A stretch of 64,000 bases of DNA from Fulvia fulva (taxonomy: Eukaryota; Ascomycota; Dothideomycetes; Mycosphaerellales; Mycosphaerellaceae): the NCBI RefSeq assembly GCF_020509005.1, contig NC_063014.1, positions 3,224,001 through 3,288,000 on the forward strand, given 5' to 3'. Numbering within the stretch: position 1 is the stretch's first letter; every line of letters starts with the position of its first letter. Below the pieces are notes generated by a model. The model saw only the letters and a list, made by a program, of their open reading frames with translations. It did no database searches and was not told the origin of the DNA. Shown here piece after piece: positions 34,524-44,766 of this stretch. The position numbers and the translations under genes are program-made.

Positions 34524-37500
34524 TCAGAACTCCCAGTCCTCGTCGACGGACTTGATAGCCCAGTCGAACTTCTCACGCAGAGTCTTGGAGAAGAAGCGCT
34601 CGATCGGTACGTCGAACTTCTTGGAGAAGACGACAGTGAGACGTGGGTCGATGTAGTTCTGCGCAATGTTAGCATGTGAAACAGCGGTTCATCACCATGG
34701 CCAGACTTACGATCTTAGAGGTGCCCAAGGCGACCTCCTTGTTGTTGTCACGATCCTCAGCCTGGGTCTGCATGGTGGCGATGCGAGTGTCGAGCTTCTC
34801 AAGGTCCTTCTCATACTTTTCGATGGAAGCGCTCTTACCCTCGGCCTCAACCTTGCCAGTCTTGAACTCCTTCTTAAGCTTAGCTTCAAGTTCCTTGACA
34901 GGTTCCATGCGCTCTTCAAGCTCCTTGGCCTTCATGGGCTTGTCACCATCGGCCTCGAGCTTCTCGTTCTCCTTGTCGAACTTCTTCTGGATCTTGGTAC
35001 GCTGCTCCTCGACGAGTGCCTTGTGGTGAGTCTCCTGCCATTCCTTGTCAAGTCCTTCTGGCAGCTCGAAGTACTCTGCGCCTCGCTTCTTCTTCTGCTT
35101 CGGATCCAGGTCTAGCATCATAAGCTTGACTCTGTACTGCTGGTACCTCAGAGCATTGATCTTGTCTTCCATCTTCTCCATCTGCTGCGCGTGGCCTGCG
35201 GCAACGGTACGCTTGTGGTTACACAAGATGGCAACCTTGCGATTTGCATCGTTGTAGGCCTTGACTTGCTCAGCTATAGCTGTTTTGCCGGAGTGATCGG
35301 GCGTCATCTGCTGAAGAAGCGTGGACATGGTGTAGGATGCGTTGTAGGTACGGAAAACCTTGGCGGTCAAGCCTTGCATGTAGTTTGACAAGTGCTTGTT
35401 CAGTCCCGAGGTTGTGAGTCTGTCGAAAATCTCGTCGCCTTCCTTCTTCGGTGATCGTTTGAAGATCTTCAAGTTCTTGAACACCTGCTCGGAGACCTCC
35501 ACCTCGTCGTAAAACCGAATACTGTCTTTGCCCAAGAAGTCGAAGATGATCTTGTTCGGTGGCTTGAGTGTCACGTTTTCGAACTTCAGAGAACAGCAAC
35601 CGACTGTGTCGGCTTCATCGTCGCTCTTTTCGTTGCCAGCTCGAAGCGCGAACTGATCGATAAGATACACGGCCGTGGCGCGTTGTCGCTCGGCCATGAT
35701 CTCCGACTTGAGCTCTTTCGTGTAGTCCTTTCGAATACGATCAATGTGCTTCTTGAGCTCACGTGCCTTCTCGAACTTCTTGTAGTCACTTTGACCCTTG
35801 ATGTCGGAGTTTGCTGCCAGCATGACATACTTGTATGCTCCATTGATGTTCTCTTGCCACATCGCTAGCCAGGTCGCTGTGTTGTCGTGCTTGATCTCCT
35901 TCCACTGGTGGCCCTCCGGTGGCTTTGGTACCGTTGCCTCCTTGCCGATGTTAATGGTGATCTGCTCTGGCAGAACGCGCTTCTTCCACTTGCCGGTCTT
36001 TGGGTGCTCGCCTCGTCCTCGGAAGAGGCCTGGCGGTTCGACGCGGAAGTTGCCAACCTTCTGCTTGCGCCCGTCCCACATGCAGTACAGATATGGAGCT
36101 TCGATCTCGTCCTTCTCGGCTTTCAGCTTCTTCTTCTCTGCAGCTGGAAGAGCTTTCTTTGCTTGTCGTTCTGCGTCCACATGGTTGAAGATGGGCTTAA
36201 AGTCGCACTTCTCAAACTTCGTGATCTTCACCTGCTTGCCTTGTGGGTCCTTTGCATGGCCAGTCTCCTCGAGCTTCTCCTTGAAGTCGTGCATGAAGTT
36301 CTTTTGGAAGGTTGGGTTCTCCACGTTGTGTGTTGAGTTCAGCATGGCACCAAACGCATGCGCAATCTCTTCGGCCCCTGGGTGCATCGAAACTGGTACG
36401 CCATCGTAGAGTAGTTTGACGTTCTTCGGAAGTGGCTCGTATTCGGGAGGGAAGACCACTCCGTTGTGCTCGAGGGTGTTCCACTTGGTCGTGCCATCGC
36501 CTTTTGATGGATCCTCCCACCACCTGTACTCTTCCTCTTCCTCGCCGTCTTCCTCAGGCGACTCCTCCTTCTTGACTTTGCCTTTGCCTTTCTTCGGAGT
36601 GGCCTCTTCTTTCTTCGCCGCAGCTTTCTTTGCAGGCGCCTTCTTCTTGGCGAGAGGCTTGTCGTCCTCATCCGACTCCTCCTTCTTGATCCTCTTTGCG
36701 CCATTCGTCTGCTTCTTCGTGGAAGCTGTCTTTTTCGCGATCGGCTCATCATCCTCATCGTCACTCACGGGCTTTTTGGACTTGCGCTTCGACTTCGACT
36801 CATCTGCGCGGATCTCCTTGGCTTCCTTCTCGGCCTTCTTCTCAATCATGGCCTTCTCCTTCTGAAGCTTTTTGACGATGGGCTCGTCGCCAGAGTCTTC
36901 ACCAATCTGCGCCGCCGTCACCTGGATCGGCTTCTGTGTCTTCTTCACAAGTGGCACATCATCGTCCGAGTCGTCCGAGGTAGCTGCCGTCTTGCGCTTC
37001 TTGAGAGGCACATCGTCTTCGTCGTCAGACTCGCTTGCCTCCTTGTAGCTGTTTCCATTGGTCATCGAGGCTTTCCGCTTGCCATTAGAAGTCGGCTTAT
37101 CAACATCCATGTCCTCGACAGGACCATTAGCTATGCTGATGCCCGGAAGCGCAGCGCCGTTGGTCTCGCCGTTCTGCTTGTCCATGGCTGCGTCGACGGC
37201 CTTGGAGATGGTTTCTTTGGACTTGGCTGATGCAGAGTTAGTGGTGGTTCGGGTAGTTGCAGTGATGTTCAGTATGAAAGACAAGTCAGAAGACAAAGTG
37301 TTTTATGCGACAGAAGCAGGCTTCAAAGCACGTGCTTCAAGTCGCATGAGATTGACGCAAGTGAGTGAAGAAACAGCTGAAAAAGTGGCAAGTTGGCCGG
37401 TCAGGTGAGGCCAGCCAGACAGGGAAGGGAAGTGAAGCGCAAATTTGACCAAGTCCCCTTCGCAGGTGGAGAAGTGACATAGGCAAAATCCGAGGTCCCA

Positions 37501-37577
37501 ACAAAGCCAACACTGATGAATGCGCGTAGCCGGATTGACATACCCACAAGAGGCCTATCGTCCTCTGAATCACTCAT
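34524..37577 (-). CDS. TOP1: DNA topoisomerase I (type IB), three exons
   Basis: Exons 37544-37577, 34711-37226 and 34524-34658 (minus strand) give 894 residues. The first exon is only 34 nt ([11 protein letters not shown]); intron 1 is 317 bp (GTATGT donor) and intron 2 is 52 bp (GTAAGT donor). Residues about 30-245 are the charged, lysine/acidic N-terminal region with SDDEDD-type blocks, likely nuclear targeting. The core starts near EYRWWEDP (about 245). Catalytic motifs are visible: ALRAGNEK (Arg), LGKDSIRF (Lys), [10 protein letters not shown] (Arg), CNHKR (His), then a charged coiled-coil linker. The last exon opens with NYIDPR, so SKI|NYIDPR carries the nucleophile Tyr852 directly behind the splice site. 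The enzyme nicks and religates one DNA strand to relax supercoils during transcription and replication. It looks fully intact. Confidence 0.96.
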
Positions 37578-38096
37578 CTTGACTGCCAATGGCCACCCTT
37601 TGCGTGGGACGTATTGAAACGCTCGCTCGGGGTGATGTCGCGCGTGATGTTCGACGCGTTTCCGCCCGGAAGTGCTCGAGACTGCGCGTGCTGCGGCCTT
37701 GGGGAGTGTCGATGCGGAGGGAAGCCTGCTCCACAGGCGAAGTGTGGATGCAATGATGGCGTAAGCTGTAGTGACGGTGTCGGAGTCGCGGGGGGGGAGG
37801 GGGGAGGAGAGATCAGAGATGGGGGAGGAAAGGTGAAAGAGGAAGAGAGAAGCAGGCGCAGGAACAATTGCGATGGTCTGCTCCTGCTTGTGAGTTCTGG
37901 AATGCCTCGAGGCCAGGTCCCAGCCGCCAGCGAATCAGCGTGACAGCCCGCAAGCGACCTTAAGCTTGCAAATCCCGTCCGCCTCGCTTGTGCCAGCACG
38001 TGACGTCCACTCCGAAGCTTGCCGACGGGAGTGCTTCTCGACGACGACGCATTGCCAGCACCACACCCACCGGCACCACCCCTCTCATCGCGCAGC
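37578..38096. promoter_or_regulatory. Divergent promoter shared by TOP1 and ATP3
   Basis: 519 bp separate the two start codons, which point away from each other. A purine-rich strand run at about 37785-37860 (g/a only for long stretches, including gggggggaggggggagg) is a candidate nucleosome-depleted element. CACGTGAC at 37997-38004, a bHLH E-box of the Cbf1/CDEI type, overlaps TGACGT at 38001-38006 about 95 bp upstream of the ATP3 start. Use of these sites is an inference from sequence alone. Confidence 0.55.
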
Positions 38097-39159
38097 ATGC
38101 TATCCAGAGCTGCACGTCCCGCCCTCAGGGCCGCCGGCGCCCCATCGCTGCGGTATGTCATCTTCGCGCCCACCCAGCAGTCGCGACCATGAGCGCATGC
38201 AGAAGAAACATCACTACGGCACCTACTAACACAGCAATCGTCTCAACAGGCCCGCCGCCCCAGTCGTCCAGAATGCCGCCAACTTCGCCACCCTCCGCGA
38301 AATCGAAGGCCGTCTCAAGTCCATCAAGAACATTGAGAAGATCACCAAGACGATGAAGATTGTGGCCTCCACCAAGCTCACCAAGGCCCAGCGTGCTATG
38401 GAGGAGTCCCGCCAGTACGGAAACACCAACCAGAAGGTCTTCGATGAGGCAGAGACAAAGCCAACAGAGTCGGAGGGCAAGAAGACGCTGCTCATCGTGT
38501 GCAGCTCGGACAAGGGTCTCTGTGGTGGTATCCACTCTGGTCTGTCCCGTGCTGTGCGCCGCATGATCGACGAGAACCCAAAGGCATACGAGCTTGTCAT
38601 TCTGGGCGAGAAGGCCAAGGCTCAGCTCGGTCGTAGCAACGCGCAGCAGATGGCCATGTCTTTCGCAGGTGTCGGCAAGGACGTCCCAACCTTTGCCGAT
38701 GCTCAGGCCATTGCCGACCAGGTCACCCTCCTCCCAGGCGACTACGGCAGCGTCAAGATCTTGTACAACAAGTTCATTAACGCCCAGAGCTACGAGCCAA
38801 CTGTGATTGAGGCATACGATGAGGAGGCCATTCGCGAGTCACGTGAGTCAACACATCACAAACACTTATGGCAAGCATACTGATTTGATATTCTAGCAAA
38901 CTTCTCTGCTTTTGAGATCGATGACGAGGTTCTCACCAACATGCGCGAGTTTGCCCTCGCCAACTCGCTCTTCTGGGCTCTGGCTGAGGGCCACGCCTGC
39001 GAAATCTCCGCTCGTCGCAACGCCATGGACAATGCGTCCAAGAACGCCGGCGACATGATTGACAAGTTCCAGATTCTCTACAACCGAACGAGACAGGCTG
39101 TCATTACTGGCGAGCTGGTCGAGATCATCACTGGTGCTGCCGCATCTGAGGATTCATAG
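38097..39159 (+). CDS. ATP3: Mitochondrial F1F0-ATP synthase subunit gamma, three exons
   Basis: Exons 38097-38152, 38250-38842 and 38897-39159 give 303 residues; introns are 97 and 54 bp with GTATGT and GTGAGT donors and CAG/TAG acceptors. The first about 30 residues (MLSRAARPALRAAG...) are arginine/alanine-rich without acids, a mitochondrial presequence. The mature start ATLREIEGRLKSIKNIEKIT is the N-terminal coiled-coil helix. CSSDKGLCGGIHS is the family signature near the rotor base. The C-terminus FQILYNRTRQAVITGEL and EIITGAAA is the conserved terminal helix that rotates inside the alpha3beta3 ring. Length fits yeast Atp3. Divergent to TOP1. Confidence 0.97.
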
Positions 39160-39583
39160 ATGTCGTAGATGTGATGTGGCTTTTGTAGCTTGTACATATA
39201 GCGCAGGCAGAGCGGAAATCAGAGTCTCATTTGTGCAGTCGTCCTTTCGACATCGTGATGACAGGGCCGTGTTGCGCGTGTTTACGACGGAAAGGTGGAG
39301 GCTGCTCTCCCCTAGCCAGATTGTAACATGGAGTGACTCATTGTGGCCGCGAACTGTCACATCGCACGCCACGCGCAACAATGCTGCGCCGCGTCAGAAC
39401 TCACTTAAAGACCAGGCACCGAGGCTTTGCTTGCCTTCTCAATTGCACCACTCTTAGCATAACCTCTTCCATCGACGACCACACCACGACTACCACAACC
39501 ACCGCGCACGCAACACTCTCCAGACCGTTCACCGCCACACTCACTTATCCACTGCAAGATTTCTCTACCGCGTCGCAATCACG
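39160..39583. other. Intergenic, ATP3 terminator region and promoter of the 2EXR cluster
   Basis: 424 bp. The right half (about 39420-39580) is rich in C, A and CT runs on the plus strand, typical of filamentous fungal promoters just before a start codon. No further motif is recognised. Confidence 0.5.
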
Positions 39584-40579
39584 ATGTCTGAGCCTATCAG
39601 CAAACGCCGCATCTTTCCTTTCTTCGACTTACCACGCGAATTGAGAGACTTCATTTATGGCTTCTCACTTTGTGATAAGAGGCTCGAGCCAGATCACCAT
39701 AGTGCCATCTGGGTCACCGATGTTGCGCCACAAAATACGATGCGCGTGTCGCGTCAGTTCAACGAGGAGCTGCGAGAACAAGTTCAGAAGAAGGCACATC
39801 TCTATATCGCCCAAGACTACACTACCGATCCAGCCCCGATTCAAGCCAACACCGTTCCCCAGCAAAACAGCCTCAGATTTCTGACTGTGTCTATCGAGCT
39901 GAATAACGGCATGTTCGGTCTGCAGGCGCAACGAGCATGGGTCGTACAGGCTATACGTCACTGACCCGATCTTAAGGAGCTGAACATTTGTCTTGGAATC
40001 ACCGGCATATCGTCAGGAGACGACCATGTCAAATGGCGCTCCAACCTCGAATTGGCGGACTTTATCGGCCTCGATCATCTTACAAGCTTTAAAGTTTTCG
40101 ACTGCTCTACATGCTGCATCACCAACCGAGATGGGAAGCCTCCTTTGGGGCGGATGATCATGCAATGGAACCCAGCGACTGGAAGAATCGAAGACACCGA
40201 TCAGATCAGGCGCAAGCTTCTCAGGATCGTGGAAGACTTCTTGCGAATGCACCAGTTCGACCACTTCCAGTATCTGGACGATTACGCACACCTTGGTTAC
40301 GACCAAGTCGTCGAATCTTCGATGGACCTTGACTTGCTATATCACATGATGAGTGAGGGAATGTACTGCACTGTTGAGGAGTTCATCGATGCGGTACTAC
40401 GAATCGTGCGTAACGTCAAGAAGTTCGAACCGCTCGCAGAACTCTATACCACAGAAGCAGACGAGCTTGAGGCAGAGCTGGGGAAGAGGATTCATCGGGT
40501 ACCAGAGTGGTCGCATCTCTCACCAGGAGACTTTGAGAGTACAGTGAAGGAAGTGGAGCCAGAGGCTGAGAAGAACTGA
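39584..40579 (+). pseudogene. 2EXR/F-box-like paralogue 1, interrupted by one in-frame TGA
   Basis: Starts at an ATG in a good context (CACGATGTC). The motif RIFPFFDLPRELRDFIYGFSL lies at residues about 9-29. After 126 codons there is TGA at 39962-39964, yet the same frame continues without any other stop for 204 codons to 40579, with family-like sequence on both sides (...WVVQAIRH, stop, PDLKELNICLG...; compare RMPKLKSLTLKIG in the next gene). No credible intron removes the TGA: the only nearby GT...AG option would be 33 bp. Either a recent nonsense mutation or readthrough (TGA is followed by C). Function of the family is unknown; the motif suggests an F-box-like role. Confidence 0.75.
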
Positions 40580-40675
40580 GCCGCTCAAGGGCTGGTGACA
40601 GAGTACGTTGCCGCTATCTGTATAGACTTCACTCAAAGAGCTGCTACAGGGGCGCAGTTCCGTGGAACAGGAGAC

Positions 40676-41875
40676 ATGCGGCGACAAACTGCACCTCGAC
40701 TCCAGCGATGGGGACTTCCTACTCAGCCGTATGCCAGCTTATCAAAGCGACGGGTTTCGCTTCAATGCCAGGTCGAAGCACTTGGCGGCAACCAAGTCGA
40801 TCACCGGCCCTCGGATGGAAGAAGCTGGGTTTTGCACACCAGGAAGTCCCTCTCTTTTGATCAGTCGCACGGGTTTAGTAGCACTCCGGGCAGTTCATTG
40901 AGCAAGACCTTCCGCTTTTATGACATGCCGCGAGAACTGAGGGACATCATCTACTCGGAGACACTGGGCGACGTGGCATTGAGACTTACATGCGAGCTCG
41001 ATTTGAGCGCGCAAGGACTGCCATCATCCAACCTTCTCCTAGTGTCGCGCCAGATGAAAGACGAACTCGAAGAGCAATCGCAGAAGCCTTTGAGAGCCAC
41101 CATCAAAGACGCCAAAGGCTTTCAACTGTTCGGTCCTGCCGATGACGGGATTTCAGATGCAGTCGAGCACATTGACTTTCCCAGTCAAGCTTACAAAGCC
41201 CACGAGCTACACTTCTCGCTTGCCATAGACCATGACGCTGCAGTCGTACGACATCTGAGCTTGATCCAAGACACGATCGGCAGAATGCCCAAGCTGAAAA
41301 GCCTCACGCTCAAGATCGGAATATGCGAAGAGGCCATGTTCCACGATCCAGAGCACTGGCGGCGCATGCTTCAGGACAGAGGCTGGACGCAGCTCGCTCA
41401 CCTAGTACAGTTCGAGGTGTTCGAGACAGGACATTGGTTTCAGGAATCCTTTGACCAAGAGTGGACGTGGACACTGTTCCGGTGGAACCGAAACTTGGGC
41501 CAACTCGAAGCACCAGAGCTGTCGCGAACGCTTCAATCTATGGTAGAATTCCTTGACCGCCACGCACCGACGTTCATCACACCGGTGGAGTACAGCGCCA
41601 CCACAACATCCAACATGAACTTCGACAGCGTCAAACTCAGACTACGCATGGGGGAATACACTACTCCAGAGGCTTTCATCACCGATGTGTTACACGTCGT
41701 GCGAAACGGAAAGCGTATCAGCGAGAATGATGCTCAATATTACCTTGCACACGAACTGGAGACAAGGCTATGGGATGGGGTGCGAAAGGTTCCGCACTGG
41801 GGTTATATCCAGCTAGGTGCTTTCCAAAATACTGATGTTAGCCGTGAAAGTCCCGCTGAAAGTCAAGGATCGTGA
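40676..41875 (+). CDS. 2EXR/F-box-like paralogue 2, the only uninterrupted cluster member
   Basis: The first in-frame ATG is at 40676, giving 399 residues; the open frame reaches back to 40595, only 15 bp after the end of paralogue 1, but without an ATG. The domain motif TFRFYDMPRELRDIIYSETL lies at residues about 78-97, much deeper than in the sister genes, where it is about 10 residues from the start. The N-terminal 75 residues (Arg/Ser/Gln-rich) may therefore be spurious, or may stand for a missed intron. The body has LLLVSRQMKDELEEQSQK, the family's second signature, and a leucine-rich stretch around MPKLKSLTLKIG. No break was found. Function unknown. Confidence 0.75.
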   Translation: MRRQTAPRLQRWGLPTQPYASLSKRRVSLQCQVEALGGNQVDHRPSDGRSWVLHTRKSLSFDQSHGFSSTPGSSLSKTFRFYDMPRELRDIIYSETLGDVALRLTCELDLSAQGLPSSNLLLVSRQMKDELEEQSQKPLRATIKDAKGFQLFGPADDGISDAVEHIDFPSQAYKAHELHFSLAIDHDAAVVRHLSLIQDTIGRMPKLKSLTLKIGICEEAMFHDPEHWRRMLQDRGWTQLAHLVQFEVFETGHWFQESFDQEWTWTLFRWNRNLGQLEAPELSRTLQSMVEFLDRHAPTFITPVEYSATTTSNMNFDSVKLRLRMGEYTTPEAFITDVLHVVRNGKRISENDAQYYLAHELETRLWDGVRKVPHWGYIQLGAFQNTDVSRESPAESQGS

Positions 41876-42399
41876 CGAGAACACGAAGTTAGGGCGTACC
41901 AATTGTGTTGAGGCATTCGGGGCGGACCATGAGACGGCATTAAATGAAGAAGACGAGCACGGACAGAGGGTGGAGCGGAATACGGATAGAGGCGAGTCAA
42001 GGAGATCGGACTCCATCAGATGCTTTCCGCATTAGCTCGACTCGCGCCAGCTTTACATGCTACCATCACTGTTGGGATAGCCGCTGTATCTAAGCGCGCG
42101 CAGCTAATTATGCGCCGTATCCGGAATCTCGACTTCGCCTTGGCACCATGTGCATGATGAAGTGAACGACGAAACTACATTCACTTCTGAACACGATTCA
42201 TTGTCTTGTGGAGATCAATGTTTTATGGGTCACAGAGTACCTTGAAGGCGTTATACAGCTTGGGATTCATAAATGCTTCGTTCCCGTCACCACTACATTC
42301 TCAACTCGCCCACCGATACGTTCAACCTCAACAAACTACCCAAAGCTCTCAATAGTAACCAAGATCACATCCGCTATTTTCAACAGTACAACGTACATC
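41876..42399. other. Intergenic between 2EXR paralogues 2 and 3
   Basis: 524 bp with ordinary composition. Short frames are present but none resembles the family. The last about 120 bp before the ATG at 42400 are C/A-rich, as expected of a promoter. Confidence 0.5.
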
Positions 42400-43332
42400 A
42401 TGGAGCGCAACTCCACTGACCACAACACCTTCCCCTTCCTCGAGCTCCCGAAAGAATTACGGGACATGATCTACGACGAGGCTCTCGATGACAAAGAAGA
42501 CCAACGACTATCTAGAGACCTCTTTCTCAAGGCCAGAAGCGTTCCGCGGACCAATCTCCTGCTCGCCTCGAAGCAAGTCAAGCAAGAGTACGAAGAACGC
42601 GCTGCAAAGCACAGTCAGCTGATCATCAAAGCCATCGAAAACCACGATACTTATGACAACAGCAACAATGGTGATGATGACGTCGATGAAAGCATCTACA
42701 ACCAGGTTCCCATTCTTCCACCAGCAGCCAACAGGGTTCCAATCATCACTCTGGAGCCTTACGTCGCCGACCTCAATTGGCCACGCGAAGCATCTCTTGA
42801 CCTTCTCATACCCTTGATCGGCATGATCACCAGCGCGAGTTTCAGTCTCACGGCCCTTAACATCAGAGTCATCATGATGCTTACGACTTCTCGTCGTCTT
42901 CAACCCTGGAACTTCGTCAACGACACGGTCCACGACTGGATCAGAGAACTTGAGAGGCTCGAGTGGACTGACGTGCCAAAGCTTCGCAACTTCCAGATCC
43001 TTGACACCGGCCGGGGCTTCTACCATGCAATGGAGGGCGATGAGCGTACGGCAAATGTGATTGCAGAGTGAAGTCGGGAGACCAATAAGTTCAAGACGTT
43101 CGAAGAGCCGAGGGTGGAGCTGGTAGAGGCTGTAGCTATACCGTGCTATGTTGAGATGAGGAAGCGGACCCGGGCTGAGATCGAGGAGTACATGATGCAG
43201 GTCCGAGAGGAGGAACGAGTGAAGCAAGAGAAAGCCAAACAAAAGATGCAGGCACTGAGGGAGAAGGCTGAGCACATGATGAAGGCTCTCAGAGAGGAAA
43301 ATGCCGCAAACAGTGGTCCTGAGGTGGGCTAG
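42400..43332 (+). pseudogene. 2EXR/F-box-like paralogue 3, nonsense codon in the last third
   Basis: ATG at 42400 (ACATCATGGAG). FPFLELPKELRDMIYDEAL lies at residues about 11-29, then VPRTNLLLASKQVKQEYEER, an acidic loop (NNGDDDVDES) and the body ending DVPKLRNFQILDTGRGFYHA. TGA at 43069-43071 interrupts, but the same frame stays open for 86 more codons to 43332. Paralogue 4 has tryptophan at the aligned place (LIAEWKKDTKEFE against VIAE-stop-SRETNKFK), so TGG to TGA is the likely change. The tail is a charged helix (about 43180-43310) rich in E, K, Q and M. Stopping at 43071 would give a 223-residue protein, so a shortened product remains possible. Confidence 0.75.
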
Positions 43333-43628
43333 AGACTGAGCATTTGATGATGCGATTATTGACTTGGGTTCGGGGATGGAGGCGGCGTCGGGTTTGATGA
43401 TTTGCACCTATATTTGAGCTGCTCGCGCGTTGGTAACGATTCGATGTGTCCTAGAGACCATCTGACTAGCGGATTGCCCTCCAAGCAGAACGCTTTCAGC
43501 TGTATTGGGAAGGCTTTACTTTGTATGAATGGATCAGAGTAGCACTCATCTTCTTGTGCTAGCCGTCATCTACCACCGAAATCTTGACTCACATTCTAAG
43601 TGCACTATCTCGGTGACGGTGAAGCATC

Positions 43629-43811
43629 AACGAGCTCAAAGGCCTGTCTTGGGTTGGTCTTCCCAAGATGGAAAGCATTCAGAGTCTTGATGCTGGTAGA
43701 GAACTTCTTGAAGTCATGAAGGGAAAGGGAGCAGTTCTTAGGACCATGGTGGAGTGGACGCATGAAAGTGGTGAGATCAAGGTTCTGCAGGACCCGAGGG
43801 AGGTGGTGCAA
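43629..43811 (+). pseudogene. 2EXR/F-box-like paralogue, orphan C-terminal fragment
   Basis: The frame through 43629-43811 reads NELKGLSWVGLPKMESIQSL and then DAGRELLEVMKGKG...MVEWTHESGEIKVL. It aligns with the C-terminal third of paralogues 3 and 4 (ELERLEWTDVPKLRNFQIL; LIAEWKKDTKEFE). The N-terminal motif is absent upstream, so this is a truncated sixth copy. The surrounding 43333-43628 and 43812-44017 hold no other recognisable sequence. Confidence 0.65.
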
Positions 43812-44017
43812 GACGATAGGAATAGCTCACGAGGATATCATTCACTACGTGCATGTGACCTTCGGTGAGTAAACATTAAGAATTCAAGTATGTGGTGTGT
43901 TGCGTGCTACATCAGTTGGCCTTTCGAGCCACTACGAAGTCTTCCAGTAGTCAGTGCTCTGCACTCTTCCCTTCTTCCAATCCATCCCAACAAAGCTACC
44001 ATCGAAGCAGATTCATC

Positions 44018-44766
44018 ATGAAAACCACATCAAATACCGCCCACACCGTCTTCCCCTTCTTCGACCTCCCACTCGAGCTCCGCGACATGATCTACGACGA
44101 GACTCTAGAAGACAGACAGGATCAGAGACTCTGTAATAGTGTCTATCTTAAGGCGAAAGGCGTTCCTCGGACCAATATCCTCCTTGTCTCGAAAGATGTC
44201 AAGCAGGAATACGAACAACGCGCCACGAAGCACAGCCATCTCACCGTCAAAGACCTCCGCAGCTACGACGAGGTACGCACGGCTCTACCCGCAGCAGCTA
44301 AAAAGGTCTCACACATTGTTATTGAGCCTTGTGTCTGTACTTCAGAACTCGCCAAATACCTGGCAAAGTTCACGCCGCTGATCGGTTTGGTCACCAGTCC
44401 ATTTTTCAGTCTGAAGACCCTCACCATCAACATCGTCATGATAGCCGGTGATAGGCTGGAGACTTTGGAGACGGCTCAGCAGTGGGTCAACGAGCTAGTC
44501 GAGTAGGGTTGACTGATCTCCCTAAGCTTGCCGGCCTTCAACTCCTCGATACTGGCATAGACTTCTTCGCCATACTCGAGGGCGAGTGGAAGCATGGAAA
44601 GCTAATTGCGGAGTGGAAGAAGGATACCAAGGAATTCGAGATGCGCGCGAAGCCGAGATACGTGTGGATGGAAGGTGTAGACATCGAGTATTGTAACGAG
44701 CAGGCAAAGCTGCGCGCTGCTAAGAAGGTGGTGGAAGAGGAGGAGGAGGAGGAGGAGGCTGTGTAA
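44018..44766 (+). pseudogene. 2EXR/F-box-like paralogue 4, broken by a frameshift
   Basis: ATG at 44018. TVFPFFDLPLELRDMIYDET lies at residues about 10-29, VPRTNILLVSKDVKQEYEQR at about 47-66. The frame stops at TAG 44504-44506 right after QQWVNELVE. The family sequence resumes at once one base back (VGLTDLPKLAGLQLLDTGID), running to 44766. A single-base deletion near 44503 is the simplest cause; there is no room for an intron. The protein would end in a run of nine glutamates (VVEEEEEEEEEAV-like). Closest relative is paralogue 3. Confidence 0.75.

Noticed and set aside
34666..36865. Plus-strand open frames of 117-203 codons opposite TOP1
   Set aside because: They are antisense shadows of the long TOP1 exon; leucine/serine-rich translations mirror the acidic/lysine-rich sense strand and match no family.
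39930..39980. Intron that would remove the TGA in paralogue 1
   Set aside because: The only GT...AG pair around it (donor GTACAG, acceptor TTAAG) would be about 33 bp, shorter than the 52-317 bp introns seen in neighbouring genes.
42508..43407. 299-codon minus-strand frame opposite paralogue 3
   Set aside because: Antisense of a gene with clear family motifs on the plus strand; its translation shows no domain.
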